Of a stretch of 47,546 bases of DNA, positions 18,073-24,295 are shown one piece after another; the first letter of the stretch is position 1, and each line of letters begins with the position of its first letter. The notes below the pieces were generated by a model. The model did not search any database. It was not told the DNA's origin and was given only the letters and a program-made list of their open reading frames with translations. The position numbers were made by a program, and so were the translations under genes. Source of the stretch: an uncultured Pelagibacteraceae bacterium (GTDB lineage: Bacteria; Pseudomonadota; Alphaproteobacteria; Pelagibacterales; Pelagibacteraceae); contig CACJZK010000006.1 in assembly GCA_902597875.1 (NCBI GenBank), positions 1 through 47,546 of the forward strand, written 5' to 3'.

Positions 18073-19162
18073 TTAATTCATCAAGTTTTTTAATTTCACC
18101 AATTTTAAATATAACTGCATCCTCTTTTTTGTAGCCAACTTTCTCAGCGGCTTCTTTAAATAATTTTGGTGGATCCAAAACTTTTTCTAAAGAAAGTACA
18201 AAAGTTAAAAAATGTGAACCAATTACTTTTTTTGCTTTTAAACTTTTTCCCATTTCTAAGGCTTCTTTGGGATTGGTGTGCATAAAAGTACGGTCAAATC
18301 CTAGCGCTTTGAAATCGTATGCTGCGATTCCTAAAATAGCAAAAGAAATACCACCGATTTTTTCACCCACATTATCAAAAATTTTCTTAATGAAACCACT
18401 ATCACCACCCAGCCAAATTTTTTTACCATTCCACTCAAGAAGATATGATGACCACAAAGTTTCATTTCTATCAAACAATCCAGTCTTCGACCAATGATAT
18501 GAAGTTTTTGCAGAAATTTTTAAATTACCAATCTTTTTTGACTCATCCCAATCTAGCTCGTTTATTTTTTTATATCCCAAAGATTTATAAAAGTTTTTTG
18601 ATCTTAAAGGCACAAATATTTCAATATCTTTTTTATTTTTAATACCACGTAGTGTCCGGTAGTCTCTGTGATCGAAATGGTGATGTGAAATTATTAAGAT
18701 ATCAATTTTAGGCAATTCATTTAATTCTAAAGGTACCGGCGTATAGCGTTTACTTCCAAAAAGACTCATAGGACCGATTGTATCGCCTAGCACTGGATCA
18801 AATAATATATTTTTGCCTTGTAAATTTCTTATTAACCAACCGTTATGACCCAGCCATTGAATGGATGGAACATTATTCATTCTTTCAATATTTTCTAGAA
18901 TTTCTTTTTTGGATAAAAGATATTCTTCAGGTACGTAAGTATTTATTTCTTTTTTTAGTTTTGACCATTTTGACCAGGGCCATTTTTTTTTACCCCAGGT
19001 AGGAACATCGGCGGGTAGATTTCTAAAACCTACAAGCTTATCTCCCTCATAAATGTGGTGGTAAGGTCTTTTTTCCATAGAATTTAAAGAACACATATAA
19101 CCAAGGATTAGAATAGTAAATGTGACTATTTTTATAAATTTATTTTTTTTTAGGTTATTCAT
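18065..19162 (-). CDS. MBL-fold metal-dependent hydrolase (UlaG/NAPE-PLD-like)
   Basis: The start chosen is ATG 19160-19162 (MNNLKKNKFIKIV). The longer reading from a GTG at 19201 would translate a perfect hairpin and is unlikely. The 365-residue product has an N-terminal hydrophobic signal/anchor (about residues 8-24), then a metallo-beta-lactamase fold with the metal motif ISHHHFDHRD and later LGGDSGF and IGSHFLTF histidine/aspartate ligands. Family members include N-acyl phosphatidylethanolamine phospholipases D and other phosphodiesterases. Substrate unknown; exported or membrane-bound location is predicted. Confidence 0.83.
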   Translation of the reverse strand: MNNLKKNKFIKIVTFTILILGYMCSLNSMEKRPYHHIYEGDKLVGFRNLPADVPTWGKKKWPWSKWSKLKKEINTYVPEEYLLSKKEILENIERMNNVPSIQWLGHNGWLIRNLQGKNILFDPVLGDTIGPMSLFGSKRYTPVPLELNELPKIDILIISHHHFDHRDYRTLRGIKNKKDIEIFVPLRSKNFYKSLGYKKINELDWDESKKIGNLKISAKTSYHWSKTGLFDRNETLWSSYLLEWNGKKIWLGGDSGFIKKIFDNVGEKIGGISFAILGIAAYDFKALGFDRTFMHTNPKEALEMGKSLKAKKVIGSHFLTFVLSLEKVLDPPKLFKEAAEKVGYKKEDAVIFKIGEIKKLDELIN

Positions 19163-19166
19163 GCGA

Positions 19167-19198
19167 ATAATAAGGGATAAATTAATATCCCTTATTAT
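19167..19198 (-). terminator. perfect 13-bp hairpin between lipoprotein and MBL genes
   Basis: Arms ATAATAAGGGATA (19167-19179) and TATCCCTTATTAT (19186-19198) are perfectly complementary around the loop AATTAA. On the minus strand it lies just after the small lipoprotein gene and only 4 bases before the MBL-gene ATG. It may be a terminator, a processing site or a translation-control hairpin. Confidence 0.6.
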
Positions 19199-19226
19199 CA
19201 CAAATTAGAAGATTTATGAGATCTAA

Positions 19227-19433
19227 TTAGCTATCGAGACAATTTTTCTTGTTTATTCTTTTATCAAAATTAGGAAGCGCATCAGAGCTTACAAACCAAA
19301 TGTAAGATGACTCCTGAAGCTGTTTTGAATCTGCAATAGTGCATTTCTTACCTAGCGAAATTTTACTAATTTTTCCGCCTGCACAATTAGTTAAAAGAAT
19401 TAACGAAGCTAGTGTTATCATTAATGTTTTCAT
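19227..19433 (-). CDS. small lipoprotein of unknown function
   Basis: A 68-residue protein beginning MKTLMITLASLILLTNCAGG: a short lipoprotein signal with Cys17. Asn at the -1 position is unusual for a lipobox, so lipidation is probable rather than certain. The mature part is about 50 residues with two further Cys (KKCTIAD and KKNCLDS) that could form a disulfide. No family was recognised. Two hairpins lie immediately after the stop. It starts with ATG at 19433; upstream is a 126-base AT-rich gap. Confidence 0.6.
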   Translation of the reverse strand: MKTLMITLASLILLTNCAGGKISKISLGKKCTIADSKQLQESSYIWFVSSDALPNFDKRINKKNCLDS

Positions 19434-19559
19434 ATTAGAATATTTAATAGATTAATTTGATAAAAGGTTGTTTCAAAATTGGTTCAATTGTGATTTTAAA
19501 AAGATAAAATTTATTTATTCTCTTACTTTTTTTTACTAGTTGTGTCAAAAGTATGAAGC
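19434..19559. other. intergenic gap with a possible lipoprotein-leader remnant
   Basis: This 126-base spacer has no intact gene. On the plus strand, one frame downstream of a TAA at 19505-19507 reads NLFILLLFFTSCVKSMK. This looks like a lipoprotein signal with a lipobox but has no start codon; a GTG at 19490 lies in the same frame before the TAA. It may be a decayed small lipoprotein gene or chance. Confidence 0.25.
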
Positions 19560-20180
19560 TTATATGGCTTCAATCAACCTAGGGTCGTTGTTCATAGGAT
19601 TATTAACATCTTTGCTTATTTGATGAAATTTAAGTTTAGGAGGCTTTACACTTTTTAAAACACTCGTAGCTTCTTTCTTAAGATTTAAATAATTTGCGAT
19701 CTGACTTTTTGGAATAATTAAAGGTTCTCTTTGGTGTATTTCTGGCCCTGACTCTGCTTTTCTAGTAATAATACAGAATTGATTACTTTGGTATATTGCA
19801 GCAAATAACATAAAGCTATTATCTTCTTTAGTAAAATAGTATGGAATTTTTTCCTTTTCCTCTTTTTTCCACTCAAAATAGCCATCAGCCGGCACCAAAC
19901 ATCGTGAAGTTTGAACAAGATTTTTAAAAGTAATTTTTTCCATCAAAGTTTCGACTCTGGCATTGATTAAAGGTTTGAAATTCTTCAACTTTTTTGACCA
20001 TTCTGGTGTTATGCCCCAAACGTTTATCTCCAGAGCTTTTCCATTTGTATAAGGTTTTATAATAGGTAACTTTTGTGTTGGGTGAGCATTATAGTTATCA
20101 GAGTCCTCAACTTTTATACTAGTTTTAACAATGTCAGAGGTTTTAGCTATTGATTTAGTAATTACATATCTTCCACACAT
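19560..20180 (-). CDS. SRAP-domain protein (YedK/HMCES family, abasic-site DNA-protein crosslinker)
   Basis: The 206-residue protein starts MCGRYVITKS, exposing the catalytic Cys2 after Met removal. Other SRAP landmarks follow: FKPLINARVETL, SRCLVPADGYFEWK (active-site Glu) and EIHQREPLIIP (His in the segment usually written H-x-R-M-P). Bacterial YedK forms a thiazolidine link to abasic sites in single-stranded DNA and shields them. The gene follows a 46-residue membrane peptide gene by 2 bases. It stands alone from other SOS genes here. The annotation is strong; some positions are conservative variants. Confidence 0.9.
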   Translation of the reverse strand: MCGRYVITKSIAKTSDIVKTSIKVEDSDNYNAHPTQKLPIIKPYTNGKALEINVWGITPEWSKKLKNFKPLINARVETLMEKITFKNLVQTSRCLVPADGYFEWKKEEKEKIPYYFTKEDNSFMLFAAIYQSNQFCIITRKAESGPEIHQREPLIIPKSQIANYLNLKKEATSVLKSVKPPKLKFHQISKDVNNPMNNDPRLIEAI

Positions 20181-20182
20181 AA

Positions 20183-20323
20183 TTATTTAATATCTCTCAT
20201 AAACATTATTCCCGAGCCAACTCCAATTAAAACTGCTGACAACCACCAGGCTGCTTTATGGTCTGAAAATATTATTACAACCCCAAGTAAAATTAATAAT
20301 GTTGCAGTAAATTTTTTTTTCAT
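20183..20323 (-). CDS. 46-residue hydrophobic membrane peptide upstream of the SRAP gene
   Basis: Reading the minus strand from ATG 20321-20323 to TAA 20183-20185 gives 46 residues: a start MKKKFTATLLILLGVVIIF, then SDHKAAWW and a second hydrophobic stretch LSAVLIGVGSGIMF ending MRDIK. This fits a small two-helix inner membrane protein with a positive N-terminus. It sits 2 bases before the SRAP gene, so the pair is probably one transcript. No function is assigned. It is short but has a clear coding pattern. Confidence 0.6.
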   Translation of the reverse strand: MKKKFTATLLILLGVVIIFSDHKAAWWLSAVLIGVGSGIMFMRDIK

Positions 20324-20330
20324 TTTTATA

Positions 20331-20360
20331 TTGACATTTATAATACAAGTATTATATAAT
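20331..20360 (+). promoter_or_regulatory. consensus sigma-70 promoter for the 20459-23910 operon
   Basis: A perfect -35 TTGACA (20331-20336) and perfect -10 TATAAT (20355-20360) are separated by 18 bases. Transcription would start near 20367, leaving a leader of about 90 bases with TTTTGG/CCAAAA pairing potential before the AAAGGA ribosome site and ATG 20459. Confidence 0.75.
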
Positions 20361-20458
20361 GTAATTAAGAAGCTGGATATATTGTATTAGTAAGCTTTTG
20401 GTTCTATAATAAAATTATTCCAAAACCTCCTAATTCGAAAGCTTCAGAAAGGATAGTT

Positions 20459-20872
20459 ATGTCTGAAGAAAAGAAAAATGGAATGAAGACAAGAAAAAAG
20501 CTTAAAAGGAACAAGCAAAAAAATAATATAGTTCCTTTTGATGCTAAGAAAAAGCTAAGAGTAGCAAGTAACAATGAAAACCCACAAATAATTGAAAATG
20601 TCGAAGAGGTAGAGACTGCAAGAATAAATGCAGATGCCAAAAAAATGTGCCAAGAAGTGATCAAATGTGCGAATAGTGCGCGTATTTCATCTGCTATGGT
20701 ATATTATCATTTTCTGTTTCACCTGAAGCAAGTTGCTATTATGAATTTGAACTATGGTGAATACAAGCACTTAGATCACTTCACTTCTAAAGAGCTAGCT
20801 GAAAATCATGGTGAATTTTTAAGTAGTCACTCTGAATTGTGGAAAAAAGAGGATATAAAAAAATTACATTAA
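20459..20872 (+). CDS. unknown basic protein, first gene of the DUF2130-exonuclease operon
   Basis: I do not recognise this 137-residue protein. Residues 1-40 are Lys-rich and probably disordered. Residues about 55-137 look helical, with a Cys pair (MCQEVIKC), an aromatic stretch MVYYHFLFHLKQ, then NLNYGEYKHLDHF and a charged end. No signal peptide or membrane segment. A good ribosome site (AAAGGA) precedes the ATG, and a consensus promoter lies about 100 bases upstream. It ends 1 base before the DUF2130 gene, so the two are translated together. A DNA-associated role is possible by context only. Confidence 0.7.
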   Translation: MSEEKKNGMKTRKKLKRNKQKNNIVPFDAKKKLRVASNNENPQIIENVEEVETARINADAKKMCQEVIKCANSARISSAMVYYHFLFHLKQVAIMNLNYGEYKHLDHFTSKELAENHGEFLSSHSELWKKEDIKKLH

Positions 20873-20873
20873 A

Positions 20874-21941
20874 ATGGAAGATTTTCACTGTCCTCACTGT
20901 AATAAAAAAATTGAGCTTAGCGAGGTAGCTAAGAAACAAGCAAAAATCCTCGCAGCTCAAGAAATTAAAGACGCTAAAAAAGAAGCAGAAAAAAAAGCTA
21001 ATGAAGACGCTCAAAGAAAACTCGATAAAAAAGATCTAGAGATAAAAGAAGCAAATCAGAAAGCTAAAAATGCAGAAAAAAAGGCTACCGAAGAAGCTAA
21101 AAAGATGCTTGATAAAGAAAGAAAACAAAAAGACCTAGAAATAAAAGATGCTAAAAAGGCTGCAAGAGCAATTGCATTAAATGAATCACAAAAAAAACTA
21201 GATGAAGAAAAAGCTTTAAGAGAAAAAGATAAAAACTTATTTAAATTAAAAGAAGATAGACACCTTAAAGATATAGAAAAATTAAAAAAAAGAAGAGAAC
21301 AAGGATTAACCACAGACCAAGGCACTGCTCAAGAAATGAGCTTAGGGAACTTTTTAGAGAAAGTATTTAAAGAATTTGGCGATGAAATAATTCCAATTAA
21401 AAAAGGAGAGTCTGGAGGTGATAGGCTCCAAAAAATTAATCATCAGGGAGTTCAAATAGGTAATATTTTATATGAGAGTAAAGAAACTGGTTCTTTCTCA
21501 AATAAATGGATATCAAAACTTCAGTCTGATATGAAAACCTCAAAAGCAAGTATAGGTATTATTTTTACAGTGGCACTTCCAAAAGATTTTGATAATGAAA
21601 AAGGCTTCTCACAAAAAGGAAACATTTTTATATGCAAACATAATTATGACACGCTTAGATATTTAGCACTGACAAGAAGATACATGATGGTTAGCCTTTT
21701 TGAAAAAAATCAAGTAGAAAAAAAAGACAATAGACTTTCAGCAGATGAATTTTTTGAGGCTGCAAATACTCAAAATTTGTTTCATCTAGCTGACGATCAT
21801 TTTTTTAATATCGGTCAAAATATAGACAAATCCATCACCAATTTAAATAATGCAAAAAAGAATTTTACGGATATGGATAAATTTTTAGATGAAATATTTA
21901 AGCTTACTTTCACCCATGGTTTAAAAAGGAAAAAGAAATGA
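20874..21941 (+). CDS. DUF2130 domain protein with N-terminal zinc ribbon and coiled coil
   Basis: The 355-residue product begins with a CPHC zinc-ribbon half (residues 6-9). A long Lys/Glu/Ala-rich coiled coil follows (about 20-140), then the DUF2130 domain: MSLGNFLEKVFKEFGDEIIPIKKGESGGDRLQ, ILYESKETGSFSNKWISKLQSDM, and IIFTVALPKDF. The E-x-K in YESK after an upstream Gly-Asp suggests a PD-(D/E)xK-like nuclease core, which is an inference. The family function is not established. It lies directly before the exonuclease I gene, overlapping it by 4 bases, which suggests a DNA-processing role. Confidence 0.85.
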   Translation: MEDFHCPHCNKKIELSEVAKKQAKILAAQEIKDAKKEAEKKANEDAQRKLDKKDLEIKEANQKAKNAEKKATEEAKKMLDKERKQKDLEIKDAKKAARAIALNESQKKLDEEKALREKDKNLFKLKEDRHLKDIEKLKKRREQGLTTDQGTAQEMSLGNFLEKVFKEFGDEIIPIKKGESGGDRLQKINHQGVQIGNILYESKETGSFSNKWISKLQSDMKTSKASIGIIFTVALPKDFDNEKGFSQKGNIFICKHNYDTLRYLALTRRYMMVSLFEKNQVEKKDNRLSADEFFEAANTQNLFHLADDHFFNIGQNIDKSITNLNNAKKNFTDMDKFLDEIFKLTFTHGLKRKKK

Positions 21942-22693
21942 AAAAAATAGCAATAATTGATTGTGAGTCAAATGGTAGTAGTACTTCCACATCTAGAATC
22001 ATTTCAATTTCTGGAATACTTGTAAATTCTGATTTAGTTGAACTAGATCGATTTGAATTTTATTGCTCTAACGTTCCAGGGTACGTTCCAGATCCATACT
22101 CATTATGGGTTAACAAAGGATTAAAAAAATTAAAAGAAACTAATATGAGTCATTTTAATATGATGATAGAGCTTCGTAAATATATTGAAAAATGGTCGCC
22201 ATGTGTGTGGGGAAGCTGGAATGGAATCTCATTTGATTTCCCTTTAATTCAAAAAGAAAATTATAAAACTTTACTTCCAATATATGCTACCAATACTAAC
22301 GGGAACGAACATGCAGACTTTCTTCCAGTGGCAAGAGCCAGTAAAATTTTTTTCCCTAATGCCCTCGAAACTAACTATTCGGAGAAAAAAAATCCAATTT
22401 TCAAACTTGATGATTTGGGACCAAAAAATTTTCCTGATTTGGATAAAAGCAAACATCACACAGCAACCCATGATGTCGAAGTAACCCTTAAGGTTATAGA
22501 AAAATTGAAAAATAAAGCAAAACCTATTTATGATGCGTCTCTTTTAACTACAGGCAAAGAAAGTGCTAAAAAATTATTTTGGAAAAACAGATTTTTACAA
22601 CTGTTTTTTATTTCTTCGGCAAAGCTCGTAGTTTTGCCACAACTTATTTTTTTGATCATGCAATATATAAATGGCCAATGGTTTTTTGTTTAG
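21938..22693 (+). CDS. sbcB: exodeoxyribonuclease I, N-terminal nuclease part (gene interrupted by a frameshift)
   Basis: This frame encodes the DEDDh exonuclease domain of exonuclease I. Visible catalytic residues are Asp8 and Glu10 (IIDCESNG), Asp100 (WNGISFDFP), His174 and Asp179 (HTATHD), with the same His-x4-Asp spacing as E. coli ExoI (H181, D186). The reading frame leaves homology after residue 218 (KLFWKNR) and ends after about 33 unrelated residues. The ExoI C-terminal part continues in the -1 frame. Exonuclease I degrades single-stranded DNA 3' to 5' in repair and recombination. Whether the break is real or a base error is open. Confidence 0.82.
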   Translation: MKKIAIIDCESNGSSTSTSRIISISGILVNSDLVELDRFEFYCSNVPGYVPDPYSLWVNKGLKKLKETNMSHFNMMIELRKYIEKWSPCVWGSWNGISFDFPLIQKENYKTLLPIYATNTNGNEHADFLPVARASKIFFPNALETNYSEKKNPIFKLDDLGPKNFPDLDKSKHHTATHDVEVTLKVIEKLKNKAKPIYDASLLTTGKESAKKLFWKNRFLQLFFISSAKLVVLPQLIFLIMQYINGQWFFV

Positions 22694-23451
22694 AGAATGA
22701 CCCAAAAGATTTGATGGCTCTTGATTATAACTCTTTGAAAGAAACAATGAAAAGGCCAGGAAAATTTATAAGAGCGCTTCCCTTAAAACACCCTGTAGTG
22801 CTCGATGTTTCTTATGCTTTAAATTTGGAACCTTACAAAACTATTGGGAAAGATAAATTAGTTGAGAGAAGCCAAATGATTAAAGACAATCCAGAATTTG
22901 CAGAAAATTGTAGTCGTGCAATAGCTGAAATAGCTGAGGAGCGAGCAGAGCAAAAAAAAACAAAACAAAGTATATCAGCAGATCTTGATCCCCATAATCA
23001 ACTTTATAGCGGAGGATTTCCATCAGAAAAAGATCAAGAAATTATGAAAAAATTTCATAAGTCCAAAGATTGGGAAGAAAGATATAAGATAGTTTTGTCT
23101 TTTTCTGATGAGAGATTTAAACACTTTGGTCTCTTGCTTATATATCAAAATCAACCCAACGCTCTACCTCAGGATGTTTATAAGAAAATTCACTTAGAAA
23201 CTGCTTTAAGAATTTTATCTGTCGAGCAGGAAAACTTTACAACTATTCCTATGGCTGAACATCTGATTGATACCATAAGGGCTGAAAAAGATATTTCTAA
23301 AGAAAAACTTGAGTATATGAATGAAATTGACTCAATGATTAAAGAAATGAGAGTGATTTATGAAAAAGCCTTAAAGTCAGCATCTAAAATAGAGGATTTA
23401 TTTGAAAAAAGTAAAGAAATTAAAAAAGATGTAAAAAAGGAAATAGCTTGA
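22579..23451 (+). CDS. sbcB: exodeoxyribonuclease I, C-terminal part (continuation after frameshift)
   Basis: The open frame nominally starts at a TTG at 22579, but homology to ExoI starts around 22592-22608 (VFYFFGKARSF, matching the VSGMFGAWRG region of E. coli ExoI). It continues with the SH3-like and C-terminal domains: PLKHPVVLDVSYALNL, QLYSGGFPSEKD (LYNGFFSDAD in E. coli) and SDERFKHFGLLLIYQN. There is no ribosome site at the TTG. Restoring one T at the T5 run 22592-22596, or at the T6 run just after, would fuse both parts into about 504 residues, close to the normal ExoI length. The last helix is Lys-rich. Confidence 0.8.
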   Translation: MEKQIFTTVFYFFGKARSFATTYFFDHAIYKWPMVFCLENDPKDLMALDYNSLKETMKRPGKFIRALPLKHPVVLDVSYALNLEPYKTIGKDKLVERSQMIKDNPEFAENCSRAIAEIAEERAEQKKTKQSISADLDPHNQLYSGGFPSEKDQEIMKKFHKSKDWEERYKIVLSFSDERFKHFGLLLIYQNQPNALPQDVYKKIHLETALRILSVEQENFTTIPMAEHLIDTIRAEKDISKEKLEYMNEIDSMIKEMRVIYEKALKSASKIEDLFEKSKEIKKDVKKEIA

Positions 23452-23452
23452 A

Positions 23453-23770
23453 ATGACTAAGGAAGAAAACCATAGAAAATATTTTAACAATTTAAGAATT
23501 ATCCTAAGAAGCAAATTAGAAACTTTAGATTATTATGAGCAAACGATTAGATTACAAGAACTTCAAAAAAGAGCTAACGTAAAAGTTTTTTTGAAGACCC
23601 CAATTTTTTATTTTCTCAGATCTATATTATATCTGCCAACTTACATTTTGAAATACTTCGATAAGATGTTAGATAAGTTTTATTTAATTAAACTTAGAAG
23701 TGAGGTAGATATTTTAAGAATTGAGATTAAACAAATTCAAAAACAAAGATGGATAAGATTACCGAAATAA
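23453..23770 (+). CDS. unknown 105-residue protein with central hydrophobic segment
   Basis: Not recognised. The protein has a helical, charged N-terminus (residues 5-45), an aromatic-hydrophobic stretch TPIFYFLRSILYLPTYILKY (about 50-69) that could be a membrane or re-entrant helix, and a charged amphipathic C-terminal helix. The ATG lies 1 base after the ExoI stop, so it is likely in the same transcript. The next small gene starts inside its last codons. No function is inferred beyond co-transcription with a DNA-processing operon. Confidence 0.6.
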   Translation: MTKEENHRKYFNNLRIILRSKLETLDYYEQTIRLQELQKRANVKVFLKTPIFYFLRSILYLPTYILKYFDKMLDKFYLIKLRSEVDILRIEIKQIQKQRWIRLPK

Positions 23771-23910
23771 GAATTGAAGAGATCAAAGACTATGAGAATA
23801 ATGAATTTTATTATTATATTTACTGCGTCAAAGACACAGGTGAAAGAATAGAGGTTGGAAAATCTAAATCAAAACCACAATGTTATAAACAAATTTCAAT
23901 ATATAATTAA
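23749..23910 (+). CDS. 53-residue conserved-looking small protein
   Basis: ATG 23749 overlaps the previous gene by 22 bases; the stop is TAA 23908-23910. The peptide opens MDKITEIRIEEIKDYENNEF and continues with a YYYIYCVKDTGERIEVGKSKS strand-like region. It looks like a small beta-rich domain and not a shadow of a longer gene, because no larger gene covers 23771-23910 on either strand. Function unknown. Confidence 0.5.
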   Translation: MDKITEIRIEEIKDYENNEFYYYIYCVKDTGERIEVGKSKSKPQCYKQISIYN

Positions 23911-23921
23911 CGATTGAGTAA

Positions 23922-23950
23922 TTGACTTTTTTTTAAAAAATAACTATCTA
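23922..23950 (+). promoter_or_regulatory. sigma-70-type promoter for the thioredoxin-like gene, probably leaderless
   Basis: A -35 TTGACT (23922-23927) and -10 TATCTA (23945-23950) are 17 bases apart. The expected start at about 23957 coincides with the ATG of the thioredoxin-like gene, and no Shine-Dalgarno sequence is present between. Confidence 0.55.
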
Positions 23951-23956
23951 GATATT

Positions 23957-24295
23957 ATGGCTGAATTAATTAAAATTACAGATGAAAATTACGAAAAAGA
24001 AGTAATCAATAGCAAAGATATTTGGTGTGTTACCTTTAGTGCCTTGTCTTTTTGTCAGCCTTGTAAGATGTTGCATCCTGTTATCGAAAATATAGCAAAG
24101 AATGACAAAGTTCCTGGAGTAAAATTTGGAGTTGTAGCGACGGAAGACACTGGACTCAATTGGTCAACTTCTATGAATATTCGTGGAGTGCCAACCACTC
24201 ATGTTATGCGTGGCACAGAAATTTTAGGAACCAAGGTCGGATTTGTACCTGAAAAAGAATTTTTAGATTTTGTTAAATCAACAGCAAAAGTTTAA
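23957..24295 (+). CDS. thioredoxin-fold protein with CQPC active site
   Basis: The 112-residue protein has the thioredoxin fold: an N-terminal helix, strand WCVTFSAL, active site CQPCKML (Cys33, Cys36), KFGVVATEDTG, the cis-Pro loop RGVPTTHVMRG and a C-terminal helix. Gln replaces Gly in CGPC, and an Asn-Trp-Ser pair replaces the usual N-x-x-T-A segment, so redox potential and partner may differ from classical thioredoxin. In Alphaproteobacteria a thioredoxin gene often neighbours folC; here it is convergent with folC, the stops directly adjoining. Confidence 0.83.
   Translation: MAELIKITDENYEKEVINSKDIWCVTFSALSFCQPCKMLHPVIENIAKNDKVPGVKFGVVATEDTGLNWSTSMNIRGVPTTHVMRGTEILGTKVGFVPEKEFLDFVKSTAKV

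Noticed and set aside
20404-20664. Minus-strand hydrophobic frame of 86 codons
   Set aside because: Phe/Ser/Leu-rich frame is the complement of the Lys/Glu-rich plus-strand gene, which has the consensus promoter and ribosome site.
21056-21325. Minus-strand Ser/Phe/Leu-rich frame
   Set aside because: Complement of the DUF2130 coiled coil; composition is the expected mirror of Lys/Glu/Ala codons.
22579-22620. Programmed frameshift in exoI as a regulated event
   Set aside because: No convincing slippery heptamer plus downstream structure was recognised; a simple indel in a T-run is simpler, so only the split is reported.
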